In this document: piece after piece, positions 35,487 to 44,604 of the stretch
Numbering within the stretch: the first letter of the stretch is position 1
How the letters are laid out: every line of letters starts with the position of its first letter
Origin: Actinopolymorpha singaporensis
Lineage (GTDB): Bacteria; Actinomycetota; Actinomycetes; Propionibacteriales; Actinopolymorphaceae
Assembly (NCBI RefSeq): GCF_900104745.1
Contig: NZ_LT629732.1
Span: forward strand, 5,257,981-5,321,980
DNA length: 64,000 nucleotides
Direction: 5' to 3'
The notes under the pieces: generated by a model
The model's database searches: none
What the model saw: only the letters and a program-made list of their open reading frames with translations
Told to the model about the DNA's origin: nothing
Program-made: the position numbers and the translations under genes

Positions 35487-36970
35487 CGCGGATGGGGGGA
35501 CGGTTCTCATCCCTCACCACCCGCGGCCGGGCTTTCCTGGCCGCGGGTGTCGCCGCTGCGGTGTGCGCCGTCGCCCTGGGACAGAAGGACCTCCTGCGGG
35601 TGGCGGTGTTTCTGCTCGCCCTGCCGGTGGTGACCGTCCTCGTCGTCACCCGTACTCGCTACCGCATCGCCGCCTCCCGGACGATCGAACCGGTGCGGGT
35701 GCAGGTCGGTGAGCAGGCGACCGTACGCCTGCGGCTGGAGAACGTCGGCCGGATGCCCACCGGCCTTTTGCTCCTCGAGGACCAGGTGCCCTACCTCCTC
35801 GGTTCCAGGCCGCGGTTCGTCCTGGACCGGATGTCGGCCCGGTGGCGCCGCGACGTCACCTACCCCGTGCGGTCGGAGGCCCGCGGCCGGTTCACGGTCG
35901 GTCCGCTGACCCTGCGCGTCACCGATCCGTTCGGTCTGGTGGAGCTGTCCCGGTCGTTCCGGTCCCAGGAGGTGTTCCTGGTCACGCCGCGGGTGTACGC
36001 GCTCCCGGCGGCGAAGGCGGCCGGTGAGTGGTCCAGCAGCGGTGAGCACAACCAGCGTGCGGCGTCCGCCGACGGGGAGGAGGACGTCACCGTCCGCGAG
36101 TACCGCGAAGGCGACGACCTGCGCCGGGTGCACTGGCGATCCAGCGCCCGCCGCGGGGAACTCATGGTGCGGCGGGAGGAACAGCCCTGGCAGAGCCGCG
36201 CCACCGTCTTCCTCGACACGCGACGGATCGGCCATCGCGGCAGCGGCGCGACGTCCTCGTTCGAGTGGGCGGTGAGCGCGGCCGGTTCCGTCGGCGTGCA
36301 CCTGCTGCGCCGGGGTTTCTCCGTACGCCTGCTGACAGACGCTGGCGCGTCGGTGCTGGCGACGGCGCGCGAGTCGGGTCCGACGGTCGAGTCGGAGGGG
36401 CAGATCCTGGACGCGCTCGCCGTGGTCGCACCGTCGTCGATCGGGCACCTGTCCCAGACCTCCCTGACGGCCGCCAACGACGGTTCGCACGGCCTGCTGG
36501 TGGCGGTGATCGGAGTAGTCACACCCGCCGAGGCCCAAGCACTGGTGCAGGCGCGGCAGCGGTCCAGCGCGGCGTTCGCGATCGTCGTCGACACCCCGTC
36601 CTGGGCGGCCGGCAACGAGCGTTCGCCCCAGGCGATGGCCGAGCAACTCGCCGAGAGCGTGCGCATGCTGCGCCGCGGCGGGTGGCGGGTCTCGGTGGTC
36701 AGGCACGGTACGACCGTCCCGGCGGCCTGGGCCCAGCTGATGCTCGGCGAGGACGGCGCCGGCCCCCGGTCTCCCGGGTCGGCCTCCTCGTCAGTGTCCC
36801 CCGCGTCTCCCGGGTCGGCCCCCTCGTCAGCGTCTCCCGCATCTCCCGCGTCCTCGCCGGCACCGGCCGCGGCGGCCGGGCCCCTGGCCGGGGTGGCGAA
36901 CGACTCACCGACCCCACCGGCCGCGGCACCGACCGTTCGTGAGGAAACCTGGGGAGGGCAGGCGTCATGA
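35483..36970 (+). CDS. DUF58-domain membrane protein
   Basis: A 495-residue protein, partner of MoxR. Two N-terminal membrane helices (FLAAGVAAAVCAVALG; VAVFLLALPVVTVLVVT) precede a beta-rich region. The DUF58 signature is REYREGDDLRRVHWRSSARR near 205-225, followed by a VWA-like fold (ATVFLDTRR). The C terminus (~420-480) is a Ser/Pro/Ala repeat region with SPASPGSAPSSASPASP. GTG 35483 overlaps moxR; ATG 35492 is an alternative. The stop overlaps tgpA (ATGA). Confidence 0.92.
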   Translation: MTRMGGRFSSLTTRGRAFLAAGVAAAVCAVALGQKDLLRVAVFLLALPVVTVLVVTRTRYRIAASRTIEPVRVQVGEQATVRLRLENVGRMPTGLLLLEDQVPYLLGSRPRFVLDRMSARWRRDVTYPVRSEARGRFTVGPLTLRVTDPFGLVELSRSFRSQEVFLVTPRVYALPAAKAAGEWSSSGEHNQRAASADGEEDVTVREYREGDDLRRVHWRSSARRGELMVRREEQPWQSRATVFLDTRRIGHRGSGATSSFEWAVSAAGSVGVHLLRRGFSVRLLTDAGASVLATARESGPTVESEGQILDALAVVAPSSIGHLSQTSLTAANDGSHGLLVAVIGVVTPAEAQALVQARQRSSAAFAIVVDTPSWAAGNERSPQAMAEQLAESVRMLRRGGWRVSVVRHGTTVPAAWAQLMLGEDGAGPRSPGSASSSVSPASPGSAPSSASPASPASSPAPAAAAGPLAGVANDSPTPPAAAPTVREETWGGQAS

Positions 36971-39324
36971 GCAGCGCGCTTCGTCGGAGTCTCGCAGCCT
37001 TCCTCGCCACCGTCTTCGCCTCGCTCGCGCTGTTTCCCGCGTACGCCACCACCGAGTGGCTGTGGTCGGCCGTCCTGGCCGCGCTGTTCGTCACCACGAT
37101 CGGGTTCGTCCTGCGCCAGGTCGGTACGCCGCGACTGCTCGTACCCCTCGGTCAGCTGGCCGCGCTCGGCTGGGCGTTCGTGCTGGTCTACGCGCCGCAC
37201 GACCTGCGGTTCGGGTTCCTGCCCACCGGCGAGTCGGTGCTGGCGCTGGCCCACCGCATCAACGACGGGCTGCTGATCGTGGTGCGCTACGCCGCGCCGG
37301 TCCCCTACGACGCCGACCTGGTGATGGTGACCGCGATCGGCATCGGCCTCGTCGCGATCGCCGTCGACCTGCTGGCGGCGACGTACCGGCTGACCCCGTG
37401 GGCCGGCCTGCCGCTGCTGCTCGTCTACAGCATCCCGGCGACCACCGTCTCCGGCGGCATCTCCGCACTCGCGTTCGTCCCGGCCGCGATCGGCTACGTC
37501 GTCCTGCTGCTCGGCGAGGGCCGCGAACGCCTCGGCAGATGGGGACGCGTGATCGGCCTCGCCGACGATGTCGCCGGGCCGCAGGAAACCGTGCAGACCT
37601 CGCTGCTCGGCCAGACCGGCCGGCGGGTGAGCGCCGCGGTGATCGGGCTCGCGGTCGTCGTACCCGCGGTCGTGCCGACGCTTCCGGAGAGCGTGCTGGG
37701 ACGCGGGGAGGGCGGCGGGATCGGTCCGGCCAGCCGCACGATCAAGGTGAACAACCCCATCGTCGACCTCAAGCGCGACCTGAAGCGCCCGCAGGACTTC
37801 CCGGTGATGACGTACACCACCGGATCGAACTCCCCCGACTACATCAAGCTCGTCACGCTGGACGAGTTCGACGGCGACCGCTGGCGGCCCTCCCCCCGCA
37901 GCGTCAGCAACGTCACCCCCGACCGGACGGAGTACGCGCGGCTCCCGGATCCGCCGGGACTGCGCAGCAAGGTCGCGAAGACCTCGGTGACGACGAAGTT
38001 CCAGGTGACCGACGCGCTGCAGTCGAGGTGGCTGCCGACGCCGTACCCCCCGACCGCGGTGAAGACGACGGCCGACTGGGGGTACGACCCGGAGACGCTG
38101 GACATCGTGCTCCGCGGTCAGGAGTCGGCCGGACTCTCCTACGACGTACGCACCCTCGACATCGACTACACCCCGTCCCAGCTTCGAGACGCCGGCCCAC
38201 CGCCGGCCGCGGTGTTCGACCGCTACACGAAGCTCCCGCCGAACATCCCGAAGGAAGTTCTGCGGCTGGCCCGGGCCAAGACCGCGAAGGCGCGGACCGC
38301 CTACGACAAGGCGGTGGCGCTGCAGTCCTGGTTCCGCAACGACTTCATCTACGACCTCGAGGTCCAGCCCGGCCACGGCGGGTCGGCGATGCTCGAGTTC
38401 CTCGCGGACAAGCGCGGCTACTGCGAGCAGTTCGCCGCCACCATGGCCATCATGGCGCGCTCGCTCGACATCCCGGCCCGGGTAGGCGTCGGCTACATGC
38501 CGGGCACCCGGCAGGCCGACGGGCGTTGGCTGGTGACCTCCCACGACTCCCACGCCTGGCCCGAGCTGTACTTCGCGGGATACGGATGGGTGCGGTTCGA
38601 GCCGACCCCGCAGTCACAGACGGGCGTCGCTCCGGTCTGGACCGTCCCCGACACCAACACGCCGAACACGCCGATCCCCGACCAGCGCGACAACCCGGAG
38701 GACCCCCGGCAGAACCGGAACCCGTCATCGTCGCCGACGCCGTTGGCGCATCGGAACGACCACATCAACGCCGTACCCACCGCGCCGACGGGCCCGGCGT
38801 TCAATGTGCTCCCCCTGCTGGTCGTGCTGGTGGCGCTTCTGATCGTGGCCATGCCGATGCTGGCGCGGTTCGGTATCCGCCGGTCCAGGTTGTCGCAACG
38901 GGATCCGGAACGACTGGTCGAAGCCGCCTGGCGTGAGCTCGCCGACGTGACGACCGACCTGGGGGTGCCCTGGGACAATGCCACGACGCCGCGTACGGCC
39001 GGGGTCCGGCTGGCCGACCGGCTGCCGGCGTCGGCGCACCAGGCGCTGCGGACCGTGGTCGACGCGGTCGAACGCGGGCGGTACGCCCCGGCCCCGGGCG
39101 AGGTCGGCGACGTGCGCGCGGCGGTGGCCACGGTGACCCGGGCGCTGTTCGGTCAGGTGACCCTGCGGCGCCGGCTGCGGGCGTGGCTGGCACCGGTGTC
39201 GCTGTGGCGCCGGCTGCCGGCGCTGTGGTCCCCGGTGAGCGGCCTGCTCGACCGGGTCGACACGCTCGGGCCGCGACTCGCCCGGCGGTGGCGACGCGGC
39301 CGGATGGCCGGCACCAGCCGCTGA
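36967..39324 (+). CDS. TgpA-type membrane transglutaminase-like protein
   Basis: A 785-residue protein: about six N-terminal helices (~1-230, DUF3488 region), an extracytoplasmic transglutaminase-core domain (~400-560), a linker, another helix (FNVLPLLVVLVALLIVAM) and a cytoplasmic DUF4129-like tail (~640-785). The catalytic triad is visible: Cys in FLADKRGYCEQFAATMAIMA, His in SHDSHAWPELYF, and an acidic residue in WVRFEPTP. In operon with moxR and DUF58 by ATGA overlap. It probably modifies or crosslinks envelope proteins; substrates are unknown. Confidence 0.92.
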   Translation: MSSALRRSLAAFLATVFASLALFPAYATTEWLWSAVLAALFVTTIGFVLRQVGTPRLLVPLGQLAALGWAFVLVYAPHDLRFGFLPTGESVLALAHRINDGLLIVVRYAAPVPYDADLVMVTAIGIGLVAIAVDLLAATYRLTPWAGLPLLLVYSIPATTVSGGISALAFVPAAIGYVVLLLGEGRERLGRWGRVIGLADDVAGPQETVQTSLLGQTGRRVSAAVIGLAVVVPAVVPTLPESVLGRGEGGGIGPASRTIKVNNPIVDLKRDLKRPQDFPVMTYTTGSNSPDYIKLVTLDEFDGDRWRPSPRSVSNVTPDRTEYARLPDPPGLRSKVAKTSVTTKFQVTDALQSRWLPTPYPPTAVKTTADWGYDPETLDIVLRGQESAGLSYDVRTLDIDYTPSQLRDAGPPPAAVFDRYTKLPPNIPKEVLRLARAKTAKARTAYDKAVALQSWFRNDFIYDLEVQPGHGGSAMLEFLADKRGYCEQFAATMAIMARSLDIPARVGVGYMPGTRQADGRWLVTSHDSHAWPELYFAGYGWVRFEPTPQSQTGVAPVWTVPDTNTPNTPIPDQRDNPEDPRQNRNPSSSPTPLAHRNDHINAVPTAPTGPAFNVLPLLVVLVALLIVAMPMLARFGIRRSRLSQRDPERLVEAAWRELADVTTDLGVPWDNATTPRTAGVRLADRLPASAHQALRTVVDAVERGRYAPAPGEVGDVRAAVATVTRALFGQVTLRRRLRAWLAPVSLWRRLPALWSPVSGLLDRVDTLGPRLARRWRRGRMAGTSR

Positions 39325-39504
39325 GCACCAGTCACGGAGCACCACGTCGTCACGGAGGCAGGACTGGCATCATGCCGCCGCCTCGGCGACCGATGGCGAC
39401 GTGGGTACGGCGGCTGAGCGAAGTGCGGCAGACAGCGCGTGGCAGCTTCGGCGTCGGTGGAGGCCGAAGGTCGGCGGTCGACCGAAGATCTGTGGTGGCG
39501 AAGG

Positions 39505-39975
39505 TCAGAAACCGGACTCGCGGCGGCGCCGCCAGCGTTCTTCGACGCGTTGCATGAAGGTGCCGCTGGGCTTGGGGCGACGACCCCTCGGCTTGGCCTG
39601 TCCGCCCGGCTTGGCCTGTGCGCCGCGTGGTCGCTGCCCGCGCCCGCGAAGCGGCACCACCTTGGGTGTCTCTCCGGCCGCGGGCATGTGCCGGAGACTG
39701 GTCGCGACGTAGTAGGCGGAGACCAGCATGACCAGGAAGCCGAGCACGCTCACCGCGACGAAACCGCTGATGCTCTGGCCGGTGGTCATCATGATCGCGC
39801 CGCCGAGCATCAACACCATGCCGACGACGAAGACGGCGGCTCCGATCACGGCACGCCGGCGCTGGCGCGTGCGCAGATCGACCCCCCGCAACGCCGAGGC
39901 CAACTTCGGGTCCTCGGCGGCAAGGGCCCGCTCCATCTGCTCGAGCAGTCGCTGCTCGTGGTCAGAGAGAGGCAC
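39505..39975 (-). CDS. DUF3040 membrane protein
   Basis: A 156-residue actinobacterial protein. The N terminus MPLSDHEQRLLEQMERALAA with EDPKLASALRG is the DUF3040 hallmark. Two membrane helices follow (AVIGAAVFVVGMVLMLGGAI; GFVAVSVLGFLVMLVSAYYV). The basic tail of ~55 residues is rich in Arg, Gly and Pro (RGRGQRPRGAQAKPGGQAKP). Function unknown. It is convergent with tgpA. Confidence 0.9.
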   Translation of the reverse strand: MPLSDHEQRLLEQMERALAAEDPKLASALRGVDLRTRQRRRAVIGAAVFVVGMVLMLGGAIMMTTGQSISGFVAVSVLGFLVMLVSAYYVATSLRHMPAAGETPKVVPLRGRGQRPRGAQAKPGGQAKPRGRRPKPSGTFMQRVEERWRRRRESGF

Positions 39976-40189
39976 CTGACCTCCAACGGGACACTGCCGT
40001 GTTCGATCTTCAATGAGCCTAGATGAAAGTCTAGGCAGGCTCGGAACGGCACGGTAGCCGACCTTGCACGTTCGACGGAACCGGCGGGTAAAAGTCGGCT
40101 ACGACGACCTCTGTCCGCATGGCGACGTTCGAGCGATGCTCCCACCGACACCGTACCTGAGCGGGCGGCTTCAGGCCCGTCGGCCGCGA
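39976..40189. other. Gap between the DUF3040 gene and the methyltransferase gene
   Basis: A 214 bp region upstream of the DUF3040 gene. An AT-richer patch at 40008-40040 contains CTAGATGAAAGTCTAG and may hold the promoter. No gene is seen. Confidence 0.35.
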
Positions 40190-40999
40190 TCACTGCCTGC
40201 GGGCGAGCAGGTGGAGCTGGGCGGACAGGACGCGAAACTTCGGATGCGCCGAGGCCTGGGACTCGAGGTCGAGCAGGGCGGCGGTCGCCCCGGGCTCGTC
40301 GGCCAGGCCGGCCGGCAGCAGGTCGGCGAAGACCCGGACGCCGCGTTCGTCGACCACCACGAGTCCGGCGTTCTCGGCGAGCCCGCGCAGTTGCTCAGGG
40401 GTGAAGCGACGTGGTGTGGGGCCGGCCTCCACCGGATCGTCGGCGGCATCGAGCGCCGCCCGCGCCTGGTCGAGGTGACCGCTCAGCACCTTGGCCAGCA
40501 CGGCGGCGTAGCGGTTGGCCGCCACCAGGCTGAGCGCACCACCCGGCCGCAGCACGCTCGCCATCGCGTGAACGGCTACCTGCGGGTCGTCGACCACTTC
40601 CAGCACGCTGTGGCAGAGCACCAGATCGGTGGTCGCCTCCCCGAGAAGCTCCCGCAGACTCACCGCGTCACCCTGCACCGCCTGGACTCGGCCGGTGACG
40701 TGCGCCTCCGCGGCGCGGCGTTCGAGCGCGGCCAGGGAATCCGGGCTGGGATCCACGACCGTGACCTGGTGACCCATCCGTGCGATGGGGACCGCGAGAT
40801 GCCCGGTGCCGCCGCCGGCGTCGACGACCCGGAGGGCGGACCGACCGGACTTGGCCACCTGGTCGTCCAGGGCGGCTCGGACCAGGCGTCCGATCACCTC
40901 GTCACGAAGCGACCGGCGGCGTCCGGGTGCCGAACCGCTGAAGGAGTCGGCGGCCCGGTGACCGGTACCGCCTTCGGCGTCCAGGCTGCGCTCGGGCAC
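40190..40999 (-). CDS. Class I SAM-dependent methyltransferase
   Basis: A 269-residue protein with the SAM motif I VVDAGGGTGHLAVPIARMG at ~58-76, motif II VTVVDPSPDSL, and TDLVLCHSVLEVVDDP as motif IV. The substrate is unknown; the C-terminal half (FTPEQLRGLAENAG) resembles small-molecule methyltransferases. GTG 40999 has GGAGGG 7 bp upstream. A -10-like TAGGCT (41043-41038) and an adjacent palindrome lie in front. Confidence 0.85.
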   Translation of the reverse strand: MPERSLDAEGGTGHRAADSFSGSAPGRRRSLRDEVIGRLVRAALDDQVAKSGRSALRVVDAGGGTGHLAVPIARMGHQVTVVDPSPDSLAALERRAAEAHVTGRVQAVQGDAVSLRELLGEATTDLVLCHSVLEVVDDPQVAVHAMASVLRPGGALSLVAANRYAAVLAKVLSGHLDQARAALDAADDPVEAGPTPRRFTPEQLRGLAENAGLVVVDERGVRVFADLLPAGLADEPGATAALLDLESQASAHPKFRVLSAQLHLLARRQ

Positions 41000-41021
41000 G
41001 AAACGACCCTCCTCTGGGCTG

Positions 41022-41043
41022 GGTGACAGGCGTCACCAGCCTA
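41022..41043 (-). promoter_or_regulatory. Promoter -10 and operator-like palindrome before methyltransferase gene
   Basis: On the minus strand TAGGCT (41043-41038) is followed at once by GGTGACGCCTGTCACC (41037-41022), two perfect 6 bp arms with a 4 bp centre covering the expected transcription start. Confidence 0.5.
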
Positions 41044-41093
41044 GGGTCTGTCCTGCGGATCAGGGTCGACGAGTGAGCGGGTCATCCGGCGGG

Positions 41094-41588
41094 TCAGGCG
41101 GCCGCGCCCGGACCGTGGACCCGCAGACCCGCCCGGCTCAGACGATCGCCGTCGGCCGGGTCGGACTGATGTGGCAGCGAAGGCTGGTGCGGCAGCTCCA
41201 GCATCGCCTCCACGACCGCGATGAAGCGCTCGACGTCGCGGATCAGGTCGTCGGCGTCCCGGTCTGTCACCGCCCTGGGAAGTCCTGCCTCTGCGGCCGC
41301 GCGCTTGCCGGCTCCCGCGGCGAAGAACGCTGCCCACTCCGCGAGCTCCGGGGCGACCCGGGCCAGCAGGGTCCAGGCGTCGCGACGACCGCGACGAACG
41401 GTCGGCCCGGTGCGCGCGGCCAGGACGGCCGCCGCGGTGCGCAGGGCGGCGACGTGGGCGGCGGAGTAACGCTCGGTCGCGAGCTCTGCCATCCGGGCCT
41501 CGGCCAGGGAGGTCCGGGCCCGGTCGAGCGCCTCGAAGACACTCGGGCCGAGCGGGGCCTGGAACGACGGACTCGACTGTGTGCGCAT
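41094..41588 (-). CDS. SAV_6107-family HEPN-domain protein
   Basis: A 164-residue helical protein. The segment ATERYSAAHVAALRTAAAVLA at ~37-57 (quoted part: ERYSAAHVAALRTAAAVLA) is the family core and contains an R-x4-H pattern (R-YSAA-H) like that of HEPN ribonucleases. WTLLARVAPELAEWAAFFAAG and RDVERFIAVVEAMLEL complete the bundle. The role is unknown; HEPN proteins are often RNases or helical adaptors. ATG 41588 has GGAAGGG 7 bp upstream. A perfect SOS-type palindrome lies ~250 bp upstream. Confidence 0.85.
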   Translation of the reverse strand: MRTQSSPSFQAPLGPSVFEALDRARTSLAEARMAELATERYSAAHVAALRTAAAVLAARTGPTVRRGRRDAWTLLARVAPELAEWAAFFAAGAGKRAAAEAGLPRAVTDRDADDLIRDVERFIAVVEAMLELPHQPSLPHQSDPADGDRLSRAGLRVHGPGAAA

Positions 41589-42101
41589 GAGTTAGCCCTT
41601 CCGTTGCCTCAGAGCACCCCGGCCCGTGGCCGGGACGGAGCCTGCCTGCTGCTCGTCGGTGCGGGCGCCGACGCGGCACCGAGCTGTCTGGCCGCCGAAC
41701 CGGGCGGGACGCTTTCCCCTGCCCCTGCGCGTCCCGCCCGGGGCCAACGGCGCTCCGGCGGGGGCAGGGACGAGCCTCCCCCGTCGGACTTCGCGACCCG
41801 ACTCGGGAGATCGCTCGGCTCCCCCGAATCGGTAGGTCGAACATACGTTCGACCTACGAGAGAAGTTAACCCACCCGGCCGTCGCCGTCAACCGGACCCG
41901 GCACGTCCACCCGGGCGGGGCGGTGCGGGACCTCGTGGAACACTCACGTACTGCCATGCCGTCAGTCTTGCGGTGACCACCGACAGTCCCGGCCGACACC
42001 GGCCGACCCCGGCCGAGCCGGCCGCCGGAATCCGGGCAGCGAGGAACTTCAGTGATTTTCTGTGAGGAAAGTCGCACGCACTGTGTCTTTGCTGCGGCAA
42101 G
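41589..42101. other. 513 bp intergenic region between HEPN gene and MFS gene
   Basis: This divergent gap holds the SOS-type palindrome at 41832-41857. The MFS side is locally AT-rich (42040-42101), including TTTGCTGCGGCAAG just before the MFS start. Frames across it (including one starting inside the palindrome at 41844) are Arg/Pro-rich and unconvincing. Confidence 0.5.
41832..41857. promoter_or_regulatory. LexA-type SOS box within a 26 bp palindrome
   Basis: The core TCGAACATACGTTCGA (41837-41852) fits the actinobacterial LexA consensus TCGAAC-N4-GTTCGA exactly. The symmetry extends to 11 bp arms, GTAGGTCGAAC and GTTCGACCTAC. On the minus strand TTAACT followed by an 18 bp spacer and TATGTT would place the box over the -10 of a promoter firing towards the HEPN gene. 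Confidence 0.75.
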
Positions 42102-43496
42102 ATGCAAAAGGTGAGGGATGCTGACGGGTCGGCCCAGACCGGATATCGGGGTCTGCTCCGAAACCACGAGTTCGCGGGGTTGTTCGCCGCGGACGTCGCC
42201 TCGCGGATCGGCAGTCAGCTGGGGAAGTTCGCCCTCGCCGCTCTCGTCTACGAACGCACCCGGTCGGCCGCCCTGGCTGCGGTGACGTTCGCCGTCACCT
42301 ACCTGCCCGGCCTGCTCGGCGGCCCGGTGCTGTCCACCCTGGCCGACCGGCTGCCCCGGCGCGGGCTCCTGATCACCTGCGACGTCGTACGAGCCGTGGT
42401 CACGGCGCTGATCGCCCTCCTCGGCGACCACATTCCGCTGGCGCTCGGACTGCTCCTGCTCGCGGAGTTCTTCCGGGTGCCGTTCGGAGCCGCGCGGACG
42501 GCGATCCTGGCCGACGTCCTGCCCGCCGAGCGGTTCGCCGCCGGAAACGCTCTGGTCGCCACCAGTCAGCAGGCCGTCCAGGTGATCGGCTTCGCGGCCG
42601 GCGGTTTCGTCGTCGTCCTCGTCGGTTCGCCCGCGGCGCTGGGTGTCAACGCCCTGGCGTACGCCATGTCGGCCGTCCTGCTCGCGGTGTTCGTCGCGTC
42701 CCGGCCGGCGCCGGAACGGCCTGCCGGCGCAGCCCGCCATCCGATCCTGCGCGACACCTGGCAGGGCCTTCGAATCGTCCGGGACACCGCCCGGATGCCG
42801 AGCCTGTTCTGCCTGCTGTTCCTGGGGCCAACGGTCCTCGCGACCGCGGAGGGCCTCGCCCTGCCGCTCGCCGCCGACCTCGGGCTCGGCGACCAGGGCG
42901 CGGGCATCCTGCTCGCGGCACCACCGCTGGGCAGCGCGGTCGGCCTGCTCGTGGTGGGTCGGATGTCCGCACCGAGGCGGAATCGACTGGTGGCCCCGGG
43001 TGCGGTCGCGGTCGGGCTGTGTGTCGCGGCGGCGGGACTTGCCGGGCCCGCGGCACTCGTGGTGGCGGCGCTGCTGCTGGCGGGTCTGGCGATGGGACAC
43101 GTCGCCCAGCTTCAGGCCGCCATCGTCGGGCTGGTGCCGGCCGGCGCGCGGGGCCGAGTGGTCGGCCTGGCCAACACCGCGCTGCAGCTCGGCCAGGCCC
43201 TCGCCCTTCTGCTCGCCGGGGTGATCGCCCAGGCGACGTCGAGTCGCGGGGTGCTGGTCGGGGCCGGTGTGGCCGCCGGGATGGCCGCGGTCACGGTGGT
43301 CGGCCGGGATTCGTTCGGGCGGCGTGGCGCCCTGCCCGAACCAGAGATCGCGGACGATCTGCCGGGCGGCGGGACCGTGGCGCCGCGCCTGCCCGGCCCA
43401 GCGGGAGCGCAACCCGCTGGAACGCAGCCGGCGGACGTACGGCCGGCCGAAGCGCAGCTGGCCGGCCGGGAAGTGGAACATCGACCGGCAGGGTGA
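42102..43496 (+). CDS. MFS transporter
   Basis: A 464-residue major-facilitator protein with 12 predicted helices. The TM2-TM3 loop motif is LADRLPRRGLL near 80, typical of the drug-efflux subgroup and of EntS-like exporters (FRVPFGAARTAILADVLP is also characteristic). The C-terminal ~60 residues are a Pro/Ala-rich cytoplasmic tail with GAQPAGTQPADVRPAEAQ. The substrate is unknown. ATG 42102 lacks a good ribosome site; GTG 42111 is an alternative. Confidence 0.85.
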   Translation: MQKVRDADGSAQTGYRGLLRNHEFAGLFAADVASRIGSQLGKFALAALVYERTRSAALAAVTFAVTYLPGLLGGPVLSTLADRLPRRGLLITCDVVRAVVTALIALLGDHIPLALGLLLLAEFFRVPFGAARTAILADVLPAERFAAGNALVATSQQAVQVIGFAAGGFVVVLVGSPAALGVNALAYAMSAVLLAVFVASRPAPERPAGAARHPILRDTWQGLRIVRDTARMPSLFCLLFLGPTVLATAEGLALPLAADLGLGDQGAGILLAAPPLGSAVGLLVVGRMSAPRRNRLVAPGAVAVGLCVAAAGLAGPAALVVAALLLAGLAMGHVAQLQAAIVGLVPAGARGRVVGLANTALQLGQALALLLAGVIAQATSSRGVLVGAGVAAGMAAVTVVGRDSFGRRGALPEPEIADDLPGGGTVAPRLPGPAGAQPAGTQPADVRPAEAQLAGREVEHRPAG

Positions 43497-43927
43497 GCCC
43501 CACCCCCGTGGGGGCCCACCCGCGCCGTCCCGCCGCGGTGGCGAATCGGTCCGGGCCCAGGACCACCGCCGTGGCGGGCGTCCGCGGCCCTGACGGCCGC
43601 CGAACGCGTTGGAAAGATCCTGGCTCGGACCGGTCGGTGCGAGCATCCGGCGTCGTACTCATTCCCGCGTAGGTACTCACCACTCGTGTGCCGGGCGTCA
43701 GCTGGGGGCCGGACACCAGCGGCCCCGAGTACGCGGTGCCGACACGGCGGCCCGGCGTCCGCGTTCGGCCAGGGTCGTGGGTGACACTTGCCTGGCGTGG
43801 AGTCCTGGCGCGGACCCGTCGTCCCCGTCCGGTGACCGCGCGGGAGGCGCGGGCGGCCACGGTACGTGCCCATGCTGGACGCCAGCGAGGGTGCGCCACG
43901 GGAGGCGACGAGAGGAGGGCGGGCGAG
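43497..43927. other. 431 bp gap after the MFS gene
   Basis: Just after the MFS stop, GCCCCAC and GTGGGGG (43497-43514) can form a short hairpin. The rest holds no convincing gene; one plus-strand frame extends the DUF4126 gene upstream but is Arg-rich without family resemblance. Confidence 0.35.
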
Positions 43928-44521
43928 GTGGAACTGCTTCCGCTGGTGTTCACCAGCGGCTGGGCGAGCGGCGTCAACGCCTACGCGACGGTCCTGCTCC
44001 TCGGCCTGCTCGGCAGGTTCCTCGGCGTCGAGGGCATCCCGGCCGCGCTGGAACGCACCGACGTACTGCTGGCCGCGGCCGGCTTGTACGCGCTGGAGTT
44101 CGTGGCCGACAAGATTCCGTACGTCGACTCCGGCTGGGACGCCGTCTCCACCGCGATCCGGCCCACCGTCGGCGCGATCCTCGGGCTGCTGATCGCCGGG
44201 CACACCGGCGACCTCGACCAGGCCCTGTCGGCAACTGTGGCGGGAACGACAGCGCTGGCCAGCCACGCCGTCAAGACTGGGTTGCGGTTCGCGGTCAACA
44301 CCTCACCGGAGCCGGTGAGCAACGTCGCGGTCAGTCTGGGTGAGGACCTGTCGGTGGCGGGCGCCCTGATGCTCGCGGTGACGTGGCCGTGGACGGCGTT
44401 CACCCTGGTCCTCGGCACTCTGGCTGGTGGCGGCCTGCTGACGCTGGCGCTGACCCGGCGGGTCCGCCGCGGCTACCGCCGATGGCGCGAACGCCGGCAC
44501 CAGGTTCTCGAGCAACCCTGA
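43928..44521 (+). CDS. DUF4126 membrane protein
   Basis: A 197-residue protein. The opening ELLPLVFTSGWASGVNAYAT followed by VLLLGLLGRF is the DUF4126 signature; LEFVADKIPYVDSGWDAVST and TTALASHAVKTGLR are further family segments. About four to five helices are present. Function unknown. GTG 43928 has GGAGGG 8 bp upstream. The basic C terminus (RRGYRRWRERRHQ) is cytoplasmic by the positive-inside rule. Confidence 0.87.
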   Translation: MELLPLVFTSGWASGVNAYATVLLLGLLGRFLGVEGIPAALERTDVLLAAAGLYALEFVADKIPYVDSGWDAVSTAIRPTVGAILGLLIAGHTGDLDQALSATVAGTTALASHAVKTGLRFAVNTSPEPVSNVAVSLGEDLSVAGALMLAVTWPWTAFTLVLGTLAGGGLLTLALTRRVRRGYRRWRERRHQVLEQP

Positions 44522-44604
44522 GTCCTCACGTGCCCGCCGTCCCCGAGCCCTCGGCGACGAGTCCTCGACGACCACGACGTCACCGGCCGCTAGGGTCTGG
44601 CGGC

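Noticed and set aside
35860-38553. 897-codon minus-strand frame opposite DUF58 and tgpA
   Set aside because: Same reason: compositional shadow of two well-supported plus-strand genes.
39372-39557. Small Arg-rich frame downstream of tgpA with GGAGG upstream
   Set aside because: Ribosome-site spacing is 12 bp, it overlaps the convergent DUF3040 gene, and the composition is that of GC-rich noncoding sequence.
41041-41844. Minus-strand frame starting inside the SOS palindrome (MFDLPIR)
   Set aside because: It runs through the HEPN gene in another frame and is Arg/Pro-rich. The start would lie upstream of the predicted transcription start.
42063-42072. GAGGAAAGTC, resembling the conserved start of RNase P RNA
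   Set aside because: The following bases do not continue the rnpB pattern, and the MFS start lies 30 bp away, leaving no room for a ~400 base RNA.
41592-43646. 684-codon minus-strand open frame opposite the MFS gene
   Set aside because: Its product is Arg/Gly/Gln-rich without family resemblance. The plus strand encodes a clear MFS transporter; long antisense frames are normal at this GC content.
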